From an uncultured bacterium (GTDB lineage: Bacteria; Verrucomicrobiota; Kiritimatiellia; RFP12; UBA1067): DNA of 39,493 bases. Positions 15,455 to 24,367 of the stretch are shown one piece after another. Each line of letters opens with the position of its first letter. The stretch's first letter is position 1. Under the pieces are notes generated by a model that was given only the letters and a program-made list of their open reading frames with translations, searched no databases and was not told the DNA's origin. The translations under genes and the position numbers were made by a program. The stretch is taken from contig CADCCW010000026.1 of the NCBI GenBank assembly GCA_902800055.1, positions 1-39,493 of the forward strand, given 5' to 3'.

Positions 15455-16770
15455 TGCCCCGCGCCCTTGCGCTCGAAGGCGCGGTGCGCGATGTCCCGGC
15501 GATAGAACATCTTCTCGAAGGAAATGCCGCCGATGCGTGCATAGGCGCGATCCACCGCCGCGCGCAGGTCGGCGCCAAGGCCGGTCACGCTCAAGACGCG
15601 TCCGCCGGAAGTGAGAACCCTGCCGTCGGCATCCTTCGTGCCGCAGTGGAAGACGATTGCGCCGGTTTCGGCGGCGGCAAGGCCTGTAATTTCCTTGCCC
15701 TTCTCGTAGTCGCCGGGGTAGCCGCCAGAGGCGACAATCACGGTTGCCGCCGACTCACCCTTAACCACCACGTCCTCGTCCTTCAGGGCACCCGTGGCAG
15801 CGTGAAGGAGCAGCTGCGCGAAGCTGCCGTCGAGGCGCGGCAGCACCGCCTCCGTCTCGGGGTCTCCGAAGCGCGCGTTGAACTCGACGACATTCACCTC
15901 CGAACCGCTCTTCGCGAGCGGCCCGTGGGGGTTGGAATTCGCGTTGTTGACCATCAGCCCGGCATAGAGGACTCCGCGGTAGACAATGCCGCGGCGCTTA
16001 AGCTCGTGGAGGACCGGCAGGATGATCCGGTCGCGGATCTCCGGCAGCATCGCGTCCGTCACCACCGGCGCGGGCGAGTAGGCGCCCATGCCGCCGGTGT
16101 TGGGTCCCTTGTCGCCGTCGAAGACGCGCTTGTGGTCCTGGGAGGACGGCAGCAGCACCGCGCGTTCGCCGTCCACCACCGCCAGGATCGAGCATTCCTC
16201 GCCGTGGAGGAACTCCTCCACCAGCACCTCGGCGCCGGCGGCGCCGAAGCGATTGCCGACGAGCATGTCGTCGATCGCGGCCTCGGCCTGCTCCTTGGTC
16301 TCGGCGACGATCACGCCCTTGCCGGCGGCAAGGCCATCCGCCTTGATCACCACGGGAAGCCCAAACGACGGCAGCGCGGCCTTGGCCTTGGCCGCGTCGG
16401 TGAAGGTCTCTGCCTTGCCGGTCGGTACGCCCGCCGCGTCCATGACCTCCTTGGCGAAGCGCTTGGAGCCCTCGATCCGCGCACCGGCGGCGACGGGGCC
16501 GAACGCGACGATGCCGGCGGCGGAGAGCGCGTCGACGAGCCCGGCGACAAGCGGAGCCTCGGGGCCGACCACCACGAGGTCGGGCCTTTCCGACTTCGCC
16601 CACGCGACGATGCCGGCGATGTCGTCGGCCTTGAGCGGCAGGTTCGCCGCCACCGCAGAGGTGCCGGCGTTGCCCGGCGCGCAGTAGAGTTCATGTCCTT
16701 CGGCGTCCTGCGCCAGGCGCCAGGCAATCGCGTGTTCGCGTCCGCCGCTGCCGACTACGAGAATCTTCAT
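15451..16770 (-). CDS. purD: Phosphoribosylamine-glycine ligase
   Basis: This 439-residue ATP-grasp enzyme is the second step of de novo purine synthesis, joining glycine to phosphoribosylamine. It has the N-terminal MKILVVGSGGREHAIAW, the ATP-grasp core with VIKADGLAAGKGVIVA and EEFLHGEECSILAVVDG, PNTGGMGAYSPAPV and VEFNARFGDPETEAVLPRL. Length is standard. It lies 13 nt after a LysM protein and overlaps the YycJ-like gene by ATGA. No other pur gene is nearby. Confidence 0.98.
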   Translation of the reverse strand: MKILVVGSGGREHAIAWRLAQDAEGHELYCAPGNAGTSAVAANLPLKADDIAGIVAWAKSERPDLVVVGPEAPLVAGLVDALSAAGIVAFGPVAAGARIEGSKRFAKEVMDAAGVPTGKAETFTDAAKAKAALPSFGLPVVIKADGLAAGKGVIVAETKEQAEAAIDDMLVGNRFGAAGAEVLVEEFLHGEECSILAVVDGERAVLLPSSQDHKRVFDGDKGPNTGGMGAYSPAPVVTDAMLPEIRDRIILPVLHELKRRGIVYRGVLYAGLMVNNANSNPHGPLAKSGSEVNVVEFNARFGDPETEAVLPRLDGSFAQLLLHAATGALKDEDVVVKGESAATVIVASGGYPGDYEKGKEITGLAAAETGAIVFHCGTKDADGRVLTSGGRVLSVTGLGADLRAAVDRAYARIGGISFEKMFYRRDIAHRAFERKGAGQ

Positions 16771-16783
16771 CCGTCCGCCTCCT

Positions 16784-17317
16784 CTACTTCTTCGGCACCA
16801 TCAGCTTCTGGCCGATGCGCAGGTTGTTGCTCTTGAGGGAGTTCATCTCCTTGATCTTGTCCACCGTGGTCCCGAACGCATGGGCGATGATCGAGAGGTT
16901 GTCCCCCGCCACCACCTCGTACTCCAGGTGGGGGCCGATCACCTTCGGCTGCGCCGGCGGAGGCGCGGCCGGCGCGACGGCCTGCGACTTCTGCAGCTGA
17001 ACGATCTTCGCGGTCAGGTCCTTGACGATTTCGCCGCGCATCGCCGCCATCTCGCGCTTCAGGTCGGCGATCTGCGCGCGCAGCGAGTCGATCTCGGCCT
17101 GGAGCCCCTTCGACCCGTCCGCGCCCTCGATCCGCCGCACCCGCGCGGAGAGATCCTCGAAATTACCCTGCAGCACGTCCACCTGGCCGAGCACGCGCTG
17201 CATCTCGGCATATGCCTGCTGCTTGACAAACGCGTCCCTGCCGGCGGCCGGCTGCTGGGCGGCCGCGGTTCCGGCGGACAGCACCGCCGCCAACACGAGC
17301 ATTGATTTTGCCTTCAT
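16784..17317 (-). CDS. Secreted coiled-coil protein with C-terminal LysM domain
   Basis: This 177-residue protein has a signal peptide (residues 1-20, cleaved near AAA/QQ). A helical coiled-coil region covers about residues 30-110, then comes a Pro/Ala linker. A C-terminal LysM domain (about residues 132-177) reads YEVVAGDNLSIIAHAFGTTV, then NSLKSNNLRIGQKLMVP. LysM binds peptidoglycan glycan chains, so it should be wall-associated in the periplasm. It starts at ATG 17317 after GGAGG. The second LysM protein of the unit (17574-18533) is two genes upstream. It is separated from purD by 13 nt. Confidence 0.88.
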   Translation of the reverse strand: MKAKSMLVLAAVLSAGTAAAQQPAAGRDAFVKQQAYAEMQRVLGQVDVLQGNFEDLSARVRRIEGADGSKGLQAEIDSLRAQIADLKREMAAMRGEIVKDLTAKIVQLQKSQAVAPAAPPPAQPKVIGPHLEYEVVAGDNLSIIAHAFGTTVDKIKEMNSLKSNNLRIGQKLMVPKK

Positions 17318-17334
17318 GGTTTTCCTCCTCTATT

Positions 17335-17577
17335 CTATGCTATGTACAAGACAAGCCAGCACACGGCGATCGCCGCGACGACGAACATGAACCGGCGGTG
17401 CTTCGCGCGCGCCATCTCCTGCGAGATCGTGCGCCCGAAGGTATGCATCCCGCCGCCCGCGAGAAAGCGCACCAGCCGGCATCGGAAGGCGTCGGGGCCT
17501 TCGATGATCCACGGCGAATCCTCGCGCGTGTAGCCGTGCGCGGGCTTGACCACCTCCGCTGTGATTATCTCGCTCAT
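17335..17577 (-). CDS. Small protein with C-terminal membrane anchor
   Basis: This is an 80-residue protein of unknown function. Residues 1-58 are soluble and basic (QEMARAKHRR just before the membrane). The last about 18 residues (FMFVVAAIAVCWLVLYIA) form one helix ending at the C-terminus, a tail-anchor layout. It overlaps the stop of the upstream LysM lipoprotein by ATGA and precedes a second LysM protein by 17 nt. Translational coupling makes it very likely real. No known family recognised. Confidence 0.75.
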   Translation of the reverse strand: MSEIITAEVVKPAHGYTREDSPWIIEGPDAFRCRLVRFLAGGGMHTFGRTISQEMARAKHRRFMFVVAAIAVCWLVLYIA

Positions 17578-18533
17578 TTCGGCAGCTTCAGCTTCTGGCC
17601 GGTCTTGACGCGGCCGTCGGTGGAGATTTCGGCGCGGTTGGCGTCGCGGATGAGCTTCCAGGCGGACGACTTGCCGTAGAACTTCGTCGCGATCTTGTAG
17701 AGCGTGTCGCCCTCCTCGACCACGTACTCGTCGGGAATCCTGTCGCGCATCGCCTTGAGCTCGGCGGCCTTCGCGGCGGCCTCGTCCTCCGCGGCCTTCT
17801 TCTCCGCGGCGCGGCGCTCCTTCGCGTCCTTCGGCTGGACGATCGGCGCGGTCGCCTCGAGATCCAGGTCACGCGCCGTCAGCGCGGCAAGAGCGTCGCC
17901 GGACGGCGGCGCAGAGGCCTCGTCATCTTCGCCGCCGGCAAGCAGCGCCTTCACGTCGCGGACGTCGCGGGACGGCGCGTCGGCGTCGGGCGAGTCGCTG
18001 ACCAGCGACTTCAGGTGCTTTACCTGGGCGGCAAGCGCCGCGATGCGCTTTTCGGCCTCGGCGAGCCCCTTGCCGCGGGCCTCGCATTCCTTCTCCGCGG
18101 CGGCAATCTTGTCCGCCAGCGCCTTGAGCTCCGCCTCCTGCGCGTCTTTCCCTTCGGCAAGACCATGCCGGACGGCAAGCTCGCGGGCGAGCTCCTTCTC
18201 GCACGCCGCGAGGCGGTCGCGTGCGATTCGCGCCTTGTCGCTCCCCGGCTGCTGCAGCAGGTACTCCCTGAACGCGCAGTAGGCGCCGGCATAGTCGCGC
18301 GCCGAGTCGAGCAGCAGGCAGGCGAGCTGGAAGCGGGCCGACGCATTGGCCGGCTCCTCGCGGCAGACCTTGCGGAAGCCCTCGACCGCCTGCGGCAGGC
18401 GCCCGGCACGGTAGTCCGCCATCGCCGCGCGATACGCCGCACCGTCGCGCTGCCCCGACTGCTCAAGCCGCTCGGCGCGGTCGCAGCCGACGAGCGACGC
18501 CGCCAGGACGACCAGTAGTGCGGTCTTATTCAT
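17574..18533 (-). CDS. Lipoprotein with TPR, coiled coil and C-terminal LysM
   Basis: This 319-residue lipoprotein starts at ATG 18533 with lipobox LVVLAASLVGC. TPR-like helices follow (AAMADYRAGRLPQAVEGFRK, ANASARFQLACLLLDSARDY), then a long coiled coil at about residues 105-180, a charged linker, and a C-terminal LysM (VVEEGDTLYKIATKFYGKSS and RVKTGQKLKLPK). It is probably outer-membrane anchored and binds peptidoglycan through LysM, in the manner of a tether or division/wall factor. It overlaps the end of scpB by 8 nt. Translational coupling of a wall protein to the chromosome condensation complex is notable. Confidence 0.88.
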   Translation of the reverse strand: MNKTALLVVLAASLVGCDRAERLEQSGQRDGAAYRAAMADYRAGRLPQAVEGFRKVCREEPANASARFQLACLLLDSARDYAGAYCAFREYLLQQPGSDKARIARDRLAACEKELARELAVRHGLAEGKDAQEAELKALADKIAAAEKECEARGKGLAEAEKRIAALAAQVKHLKSLVSDSPDADAPSRDVRDVKALLAGGEDDEASAPPSGDALAALTARDLDLEATAPIVQPKDAKERRAAEKKAAEDEAAAKAAELKAMRDRIPDEYVVEEGDTLYKIATKFYGKSSAWKLIRDANRAEISTDGRVKTGQKLKLPK

Positions 18534-19398
18534 CTTCGCCCTCCTCTTCTTCGTCGTCGAATTCGTCTTCGTCGTCCTCTTCGTCGTCGTCGAACTCGTC
18601 CGGCGTATCGTCGATGAAGAGGTCATCGTCGTCCTCGGCGGCGTTCGACGCACTGGAGGACGAGGAGCCTTCGTCGCCCTCGGCCGGCTCGGCGTCCTCG
18701 GCGGCTGGCGACGGCTCCTCCGACGCAACGGGGAGCTCCAGCTGGGCGTCGTCCTTCTTGTCGTCCTTGCGCTTGTAGGCCTCGGCCTTCTTCTTCGGGT
18801 TCGAGCGCTGGAGCGTCGGGTCGAGTTCATTGAGCTGCTGCAGGGACGAAAGCCCGAAGTGCTCGAGGAACGCCGCGGTGGTGCCGTAGAGGAACGGGTG
18901 GCCGGGAAGCTCGGACTTGCCGACGAGGCGGATGAGCTGCATGTCCATCAGCGTCTTGATGTTCGCCGAGACGTCCACGCCGCGGATCTCCTCGATCTCG
19001 CTCTTCGTCAGCGGCTGGCGGTAGGCGATGATCGCGAGCGTCTCCAGCGAGGCGCGGCCAAGGCGACTGGGGCGGTCCATCTTCAGCATCGCGCGAACGT
19101 AGCGACCGCAGCTCGGCTCTGTCTGCAGACGGTAGGCGCCGCCCGCGCAGACGAGGCGGAATCCGCAGCCAGCCACCTCAAGCGCCTTCTCGAGCCCGCG
19201 CAGGGCCTCGTCGATCTCCTTCGAGGTGCAGGTGCGGTAGACGTCCATAAGCTCGGCCGTCTCGCCTTCCTCGGCGTCGACCGCGCGGACGCTCTCCCTG
19301 AGTTCGCTCGCGGTGAGCGGGGTCTCGCTCGCGAAAAGCAGCGATCCCACGATCTCCTGCAGGGACTTCGGCAGCGGCATTTTCGTTTCGTCACTCAT
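18526..19398 (-). CDS. scpB: Segregation and condensation protein B with acidic tail
   Basis: This is a 290-residue ScpB. Together with ScpA and SMC it forms the bacterial condensin for chromosome compaction and segregation. The two winged-helix domains are recognisable: KSLQEIVGSLLFASETPLTA at the start, ASLETLAIIAYRQPLTKSEI and RGVDVSANIKTLMDMQLI in the middle, and LYGTTAAFLEHFGLSSL near the end of the fold. The last about 70 residues form a very acidic Asp/Glu tail, absent from short ScpBs. The start is ATG 19398, inside the end of scpA (8-nt overlap); an upstream in-frame codon would add only six residues. Confidence 0.96.
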   Translation of the reverse strand: MSDETKMPLPKSLQEIVGSLLFASETPLTASELRESVRAVDAEEGETAELMDVYRTCTSKEIDEALRGLEKALEVAGCGFRLVCAGGAYRLQTEPSCGRYVRAMLKMDRPSRLGRASLETLAIIAYRQPLTKSEIEEIRGVDVSANIKTLMDMQLIRLVGKSELPGHPFLYGTTAAFLEHFGLSSLQQLNELDPTLQRSNPKKKAEAYKRKDDKKDDAQLELPVASEEPSPAAEDAEPAEGDEGSSSSSASNAAEDDDDLFIDDTPDEFDDDEEDDEDEFDDEEEEGEDE

Positions 19399-20194
19399 AG
19401 TCGTCGGGCCTTTCAAGCGGTTTGTCGTCCGGCTCCTCGCGGGACGCGAGGATGGTGATCTCGTGGAACGCGGCGTTCTGGTAGACTATCACCCGGTGCT
19501 GGCGCAGGAGCTCGAGGAGCGCGAGGAAGGTGACGATGATGACGCCCTTCGGGGAGCGCTCGGGGTCGAAGAGGGAGAGGAAGGAGAACTGCCCCTCGCG
19601 GCGCGTCCGCTCGAGGATCTCATCCATCTTGTCCGGCACCGAGTAGCGGATGCCCTTGAGCTCCTCATGCGGGATCTCGTTGGCGCGGGCGAGCACCTCC
19701 TGGAACGCGGTCAGCAGGTCGTAGAGGTCGAGGTTGGCGAGCGCGCCGCGCGCGTCTGCGGCGGTCTTCTCGAACTCGGGGCGGCCGCCGCCGTAGTCGA
19801 AGCTGTTCGCCTGCAGGGCCTCCATGCGCTCAAGCCGAAGCGCCGCGTCCTTGAACTTCTTGTACTCGATGAGCTGCCGCACCAGGTCGAGGCGCGGGTC
19901 GACCCACTCCTCGTCCTCGCCGTCCTCGGCTGCGCGGCGGGTGACGGGCAGGAGCATCCTGGACTTGATCACCATCAGCGTCGCGGCCATGACAATGAAC
20001 TCTCCGGCAATGTCGAGGTTGAGCCTGCGCGCGTCCTCGATGAAGCGCATGTACTCGGCGGTGACGTGCTCGATCGGGATGTCGTAGATGTCGAGCTCCT
20101 CGCGGCGGATCAGGTACAGCAGCAGGTCGAGGGGACCCTCGAACACGTCGAGGTTCACCTTGTAGTCGTCCGCGAAAAGCTGCTCCTGTGCCAT
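19391..20194 (-). CDS. scpA: Segregation and condensation protein A
   Basis: This is the 267-residue kleisin subunit of the SMC-ScpAB condensin. It begins MAQEQLFADDYKVNLDVFEG and continues PLDLLLYLIRREELDIYDIP, the classical ScpA N-terminus that contacts the SMC neck. The hydrophobic ATLMVIKSRMLLPV helix and the C-terminal winged helix (GVIIVTFLALLELLRQHRVI) are present. The ATG at 20194 lies 8 nt after TATAAT with no Shine-Dalgarno sequence, so the message should be leaderless. It heads an eight-gene unit running to apbE. Confidence 0.97.
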   Translation of the reverse strand: MAQEQLFADDYKVNLDVFEGPLDLLLYLIRREELDIYDIPIEHVTAEYMRFIEDARRLNLDIAGEFIVMAATLMVIKSRMLLPVTRRAAEDGEDEEWVDPRLDLVRQLIEYKKFKDAALRLERMEALQANSFDYGGGRPEFEKTAADARGALANLDLYDLLTAFQEVLARANEIPHEELKGIRYSVPDKMDEILERTRREGQFSFLSLFDPERSPKGVIIVTFLALLELLRQHRVIVYQNAAFHEITILASREEPDDKPLERPDDYE

Positions 20195-20202
20195 AGGCTG
20201 AT

Positions 20203-20211
20203 ATTATACCA
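20203..20211 (-). promoter_or_regulatory. Extended -10 promoter of the scpA-apbE unit
   Basis: TGGTATAAT on the minus strand, 8 nt before ATG 20194. The TAA stop codon of the upstream methyltransferase (20204-20206) is part of this hexamer. Confidence 0.8.
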
Positions 20212-21058
20212 TAAATGGCAAATTGAAGACCGCGCGGCAGTAGATGCCGCTCGGGCAGGGAAGCGACTTCCCCTCGAGCAGCATCTCGCCTTTTTCTGTC
20301 CGCGATTCCGGCAGGAGCTGGGAGAGGATGTTCTCGGCCACGACCGGCGAGAGGCCGGGGGTGTGGGACGAGAAGAGCAAGAAGAGCGGCGCGTCCGAGA
20401 GGAGCTCCTTCGCGAGGGCGAGCGTCTCCTTGAGGTCGCGCTCGATCTTGTACATCTCGCCGCCGGCGCCGCGCCCGAAGCTCGGCGGGTCGAGGACGAT
20501 GGCGTCGTAGCGCCGTCCGCGGCGGATCTCGCGCTTCATGAACTTGTGGGCGTCGTCCACGATCCAGCGGACCGGCGAGGCGGCGAGGCCGTTCAGCTTC
20601 GCGTTCTCTCGCGCCCACTCCACCATCCCCTTCGAGGCGTCGAGGTGGCAGACCTCCGCGCCGCCCAGCGCCGCTGCCAGGGTCGAGCCGCCGGAGTAGG
20701 CGAAGAGGTTGAGAAGCGACGGTGCGCGGCCGGACGCCTTTGCCGCGGCGACCGTCTCGCGGATCCACCGCCACTGCGCGCGCTGCTCGGGGAAGATGCC
20801 GAGGTGGCCGAAGTCGGTGCCGCCGAGCTTGAAGCGGATGCCGGCGGTCTCGATCTCCCATGACTTCGGGATGCCAGCGCGGTTGTGCCAGCGGTTGCCG
20901 TCCTCGCGGTCGAAGGACGCGTCGGCGCGCGCCCACTCCGCCGCCGGCAGCGACGGGCGCCACAGCGCCTGCGAGCAGGGGCGCGCGAGCGTGTAGGCGC
21001 CGAAGCGCTCGAGCTTGCGGCCGTCGCCGCTGTCGAGAAGTTCGTAGTCGTCGTTCAT
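20204..21058 (-). CDS. RlmI/RlmK-like SAM-dependent rRNA methyltransferase
   Basis: This 284-residue class I methyltransferase resembles the catalytic half of RlmI/RlmK-type 23S rRNA methyltransferases. Key parts are [18 protein letters not shown], the SAM motif [20 protein letters not shown], the acidic loop [18 protein letters not shown] and the catalytic [14 protein letters not shown]. The N-terminal PUA domain of E. coli RlmI is absent. It starts at ATG 21058, overlapping the upstream solute-binding protein stop (ATGA). Its last codons (Phe-Met-Val-stop) form the next unit's TGGTATAAT. The exact target base is unknown. Confidence 0.88.
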   Translation of the reverse strand: MNDDYELLDSGDGRKLERFGAYTLARPCSQALWRPSLPAAEWARADASFDREDGNRWHNRAGIPKSWEIETAGIRFKLGGTDFGHLGIFPEQRAQWRWIRETVAAAKASGRAPSLLNLFAYSGGSTLAAALGGAEVCHLDASKGMVEWARENAKLNGLAASPVRWIVDDAHKFMKREIRRGRRYDAIVLDPPSFGRGAGGEMYKIERDLKETLALAKELLSDAPLFLLFSSHTPGLSPVVAENILSQLLPESRTEKGEMLLEGKSLPCPSGIYCRAVFNLPFMV

Positions 21059-22770
21059 CTTCCCTCCCCTTCCGTCTCCTCGTCGTAGTCGACCAGCTCC
21101 GGCACGGCCGGCAGGCACGTGCCGCCGCGCACCGCGCGCTCGAGCTCCTCCGCCCGGTCGGCGTCGTACCACCAGTACGAAAGCGCCGCGTTCTCGCGCC
21201 CAAGGCGCGAGAGCACCGTGCGCGGAGTGCCGAACTTGTTCCAGTAGAGGATGCGCGTGGAGTCAGTCTGCCAGAGAAGGACGTACGGCACCGCCGCGGC
21301 GACGCGCGCGTCAATCTCGCGGTAGGCGGCGAGGCGGTCCGCCGCCGACTCCATCCCCTTCTCCGCGGCGATCAGGCGGTCCACCTCGGGGTCGCTGAAG
21401 CCGGTGACGTTGTTGGAGCCGCGGCGCGCGGCCTCGGCGCTAGACCACGAGAGCTCGGGGTACTTCACCACCCCGGCGCCCCACGCCGCCCAGGTCATGT
21501 CGAAGTTGAACTCGTCCATGTCGCGCATCCACGCGGCGAAGTCCTTGCGCACGATCTCCATCTTCACCCCGCACTCCGCGAGCGCGCGGGAGAAGAGCGC
21601 GAGGAACTTGTCCTCGGTGGCGCTGCGCGAGAGGAAGGTGAAGGAGAAGCCGCCGCCGAGGCCGGCCTTGGCGAGCAGCTCCTTCGCGCCCTCGACGTCG
21701 TAGCGCCAGACGGCGTTGGTGCAGGGATGGGCGGCGTCGTAGAGGTCCTGGTAGTAGGAGCTCAGCAGGAAGTACGCGCCGTTCATCATCGTGCGGTTCA
21801 TGGTCTCGCGGTCGACGAGCTTCGCCATCGCCTGGCGCACCTCGAGCCGGTCGAACGGCGGGCGGCGCATGTTCATCGCGAAGCCCTGGAAGCCGACCGG
21901 CGCGTGGTTGCGCACGCGGCGCTTCAGCACCAGGTTGCGCGCGAACTCGTCGGTGCGCGTGCCCTCGGCGTAGATGCGCGCGGAGTAGACGGGGAAGACG
22001 TCGATCCGGCGCTTGCGGAACGCCTCGAACGCGTTCTCGTTCTCCGCGAAGTACCTCACCACAATGCGGTCGAAGTTGCAGAGTCCGCGGCACTGCGGCA
22101 GGTCCTGGCGCCACCAGCGCCCGTGGCGGCCGAGCTCGGTCTCCACCTGCTCGGCCGCGCGGGAGATGAAGTAGGCGCCGCCAGAGACCGCGCCGACGAA
22201 GTCGAGCTTGTTGAAGTCGCGCCCCTCGAAGGCGTGCCGCGGCAGGACCCAGAAGGACGAGCAGTTGAGGACGTCGCGCCAGTCCTTCGGGCCGTCACCC
22301 TTCTTCACGAATCTGACGGTGCGCTCGTCCACGGCCTCGGGGCTCTCGAAGAAGGCGAGGGTCGGCTTCCACGGGCCGGTGTCGCTCCTTGGATCCGTCA
22401 CCGCGTCGAAGGTCCACTTCACGTCCGCCGCGGTGACCGGGCGGCCGTCGGACCACTTCGCGCGCGGGTCGAGCTCGAAGACGAACTCGCGCCCGTCGTC
22501 CGAGGTGGCCCAGCGCCGCGCCAGCGCCGGCACCGGCTCGCCGGTCTCGGGGTCGGAGTCGAGCAGCGTCTCGTACATGAGGCTGAAGAGCATCGCGGTG
22601 TAGGAGTTGTTGTCCACGTAGGCGTTGAAGCTCTTCGGGGGCTGCGAGCCGGAGAAGCGCAGCGTGCCGCCGCGGCGCGCGCGCGGCGACGCGGACGGGT
22701 CCGGGCGCGCGGGGAGGTCCGCCGCCGGATGCCAGAGGAGCGCCGCGAGGATGACGGGAAGGACGGACAT
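21055..22770 (-). CDS. Family 5 extracellular solute-binding protein
   Basis: This is a 571-residue peptide/nickel-type (SBP_bac_5) periplasmic binding protein. After a short hydrophobic start ([13 protein letters not shown]) comes [20 protein letters not shown], then [40 protein letters not shown] and, further on, [20 protein letters not shown] and [11 protein letters not shown]. These are the usual landmarks in order, and length is normal. No permease or ATPase gene of an oligopeptide transporter is adjacent, so it is an orphan component. It starts at 22770, sharing one base with the acyltransferase stop (TGATG). The ligand is unknown. The signal peptide is weak and has no lipobox Cys. Confidence 0.9.
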   Translation of the reverse strand: MSVLPVILAALLWHPAADLPARPDPSASPRARRGGTLRFSGSQPPKSFNAYVDNNSYTAMLFSLMYETLLDSDPETGEPVPALARRWATSDDGREFVFELDPRAKWSDGRPVTAADVKWTFDAVTDPRSDTGPWKPTLAFFESPEAVDERTVRFVKKGDGPKDWRDVLNCSSFWVLPRHAFEGRDFNKLDFVGAVSGGAYFISRAAEQVETELGRHGRWWRQDLPQCRGLCNFDRIVVRYFAENENAFEAFRKRRIDVFPVYSARIYAEGTRTDEFARNLVLKRRVRNHAPVGFQGFAMNMRRPPFDRLEVRQAMAKLVDRETMNRTMMNGAYFLLSSYYQDLYDAAHPCTNAVWRYDVEGAKELLAKAGLGGGFSFTFLSRSATEDKFLALFSRALAECGVKMEIVRKDFAAWMRDMDEFNFDMTWAAWGAGVVKYPELSWSSAEAARRGSNNVTGFSDPEVDRLIAAEKGMESAADRLAAYREIDARVAAAVPYVLLWQTDSTRILYWNKFGTPRTVLSRLGRENAALSYWWYDADRAEELERAVRGGTCLPAVPELVDYDEETEGEGR

Positions 22771-23609
22771 CACCGTTCCGTCGGCAGCCCCCACGACTCG
22801 AGCTTCGAGGCCATCCACTCGAACGCCGCCGCGTGCATGTCGCGCGCCTTGCCGCATGGTATCGCCGGGCCGCAGGCGACGCGGCTGTCGCGCGAGGTGT
22901 CGACGGGGCCGAAGTCCTTGAACACCTTGCGGAGCAGCCCCGTCTTGCGCGTCGGCTGGCAGCGGGTGTCGACCACGATCGGCATCACCGGGCATCCGGC
23001 GCGCTCGGCGAGCTTCGCGCCGATCGAGGAGTAGCGCGCGCGGCTGAAGACGTCGCACCGCGTGCCCTGCGGGAAGATGAGGAAGCTATCGCCCGAGGTC
23101 ATCCGCTCGGTGCCGACCCGGAGGATGTTCACCAGGTCCTCGCGCGGCGAAGCGCGGCTGATCGGCACCATCCGCATCCGCTCCGCCGCCTTCTCGAGGA
23201 ACGGCAAGTGGGCGAGCGACGCCTTGGCGACGTAGCTGAACGGGCCGAACGCATGCAGCACCGGCATCAGCAGGATCGTCTCGGTCATCGACATATGGTT
23301 GGAGAGGTACATCACCGGCCCATCGACCGCGCGGCGGTTCTCGAAGCCCTCGACCGACACCTCCATCCCGAGCCGCTCCGCCGTGGTCACCGACGAGAAG
23401 CAGGCGTTCGCCCAGCTCTCGGTGGTGAGCCGCCCGAGCGGCTGGCTGACCGCGCAGTACGGAAACACCCTGGTCACGCCCAGCGTGTAGCGCAGGGTGG
23501 TGAGCCAGCCCGGCTTCGCACGGCGCTTCGCGCGGCAGTCCTCGGCGGTGCGGTAGGAGCCGGTCGCGCGCAGCGACTCCTGGAACTCACTCAGAGTCGT
23601 TGTCCGCAC
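22770..23609 (-). CDS. PlsC-like 1-acylglycerol-3-phosphate acyltransferase
   Basis: This 279-residue protein has the acyltransferase landmarks of the PlsC/LPLAT group: VMYLSNHMSMTETILL (motif I, usually NHxxxxD but with Glu at the last position), IFPQGTRCDVFSRA (motif III) and GCPVMPIVVDTR (motif IV). It probably acylates a lysophospholipid or related acceptor at the inner membrane. The start is GTG 23609; this overlaps the preceding gene by 23 nt, and a later start is possible. A short hydrophobic N-terminal part precedes the domain. Confidence 0.87.
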   Translation of the reverse strand: MRTTTLSEFQESLRATGSYRTAEDCRAKRRAKPGWLTTLRYTLGVTRVFPYCAVSQPLGRLTTESWANACFSSVTTAERLGMEVSVEGFENRRAVDGPVMYLSNHMSMTETILLMPVLHAFGPFSYVAKASLAHLPFLEKAAERMRMVPISRASPREDLVNILRVGTERMTSGDSFLIFPQGTRCDVFSRARYSSIGAKLAERAGCPVMPIVVDTRCQPTRKTGLLRKVFKDFGPVDTSRDSRVACGPAIPCGKARDMHAAAFEWMASKLESWGLPTER

Positions 23610-24333
23610 CCTTTGCCTCCTTCGACTCCGCCTTCGCCTCGCGCACGCGCCGCAGCTCCTCCTGGATGGCGAGCAGCTGCTTGCGCTGTTCCTCGCGCTC
23701 CTCTTCGCGCTGCGCCTCGCGCTCCTCCTCGGCCTCGCGTTCCTTCACGCGGCGCTTCTCCTCCTCTTCGCGGCGCTTGCGGTCCTCTTCCTCCTGCTCG
23801 GCGCGGCGGCGCCGGAGCGAAGTGAAGCCACCGGTGTTGAGTAGCGGCGAGTTGCGCGTTCCGGCGCCAGAGGCTTCGCCGGAGCGCTTCATGCTGCCGC
23901 CGCCCTTCGCGGAGTTGTCGCCGAGCCGGAGCTCGAGCGAGACGCCGTCCTTGGAAATTGTCATCGTGGCGGTCTCGTGGTCTGCCTCCTCCACCGTCCA
24001 GCCGCCCGCAGTGTCTCCCTCGCAGATGAAGTAGTGGCGCGGCTCCTTGGGGTCGGTGTTGTCGGTGAAGCCGACCTCCACTCGGCCGTCGCTCCTGACG
24101 TTGATGACCGAAAAGTGAATGGCGCTCCTCAGCTTCTCCTGCTCGGCGGTGAGCTCCTTCTCGGACCTCGACGACTTCTGCACCTCGCTCGGCAGCTTGC
24201 TGGGGTCGAAGTCGTTCGGCAGAGCCCCGAACATCTGCCGGTCGATGATCGACTGGTAGCGCTCCAGCGGCTGCCTCTCGGCCGCCGCCGCCAGCGCCGC
24301 GATCGCGGCCAAAACTGCTGTTGCGAACTTCAT
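23587..24333 (-). CDS. Exported protein with highly charged C-terminal coiled coil
   Basis: This 248-residue protein has a signal peptide (residues 1-18, AAIAALAAAA). A segment RYQSIIDRQMFGALP is reminiscent of the linker before HR domains of GspC/PilP-type secretion proteins. A small beta-rich part follows (HYFICEGDTAGGWTVEEAD, ATMTISKDGVSLELRLG). The last about 80 residues are almost pure Arg/Glu/Lys coiled coil (residues about 168-235). A role in a type II secretion or type IV pilus assembly is a guess from the fold-like pattern only. ATG 24333 is 7 nt past TATAAT, without a Shine-Dalgarno sequence. Confidence 0.7.
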   Translation of the reverse strand: MKFATAVLAAIAALAAAAERQPLERYQSIIDRQMFGALPNDFDPSKLPSEVQKSSRSEKELTAEQEKLRSAIHFSVINVRSDGRVEVGFTDNTDPKEPRHYFICEGDTAGGWTVEEADHETATMTISKDGVSLELRLGDNSAKGGGSMKRSGEASGAGTRNSPLLNTGGFTSLRRRRAEQEEEDRKRREEEEKRRVKEREAEEEREAQREEEREEQRKQLLAIQEELRRVREAKAESKEAKGADNDSE

Positions 24334-24340
24334 TGGCGCA

Positions 24341-24349
24341 ATTATACCA
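24341..24349 (-). promoter_or_regulatory. Extended -10 promoter of the coiled-coil/acyltransferase unit
   Basis: TGGTATAAT on the minus strand, 7 nt before ATG 24333. A weak CTGACA lies 19 nt upstream, overlapping the HydG-like stop codon. Confidence 0.78.
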
Positions 24350-24367
24350 AATTCGCGGCCTTTCGTG

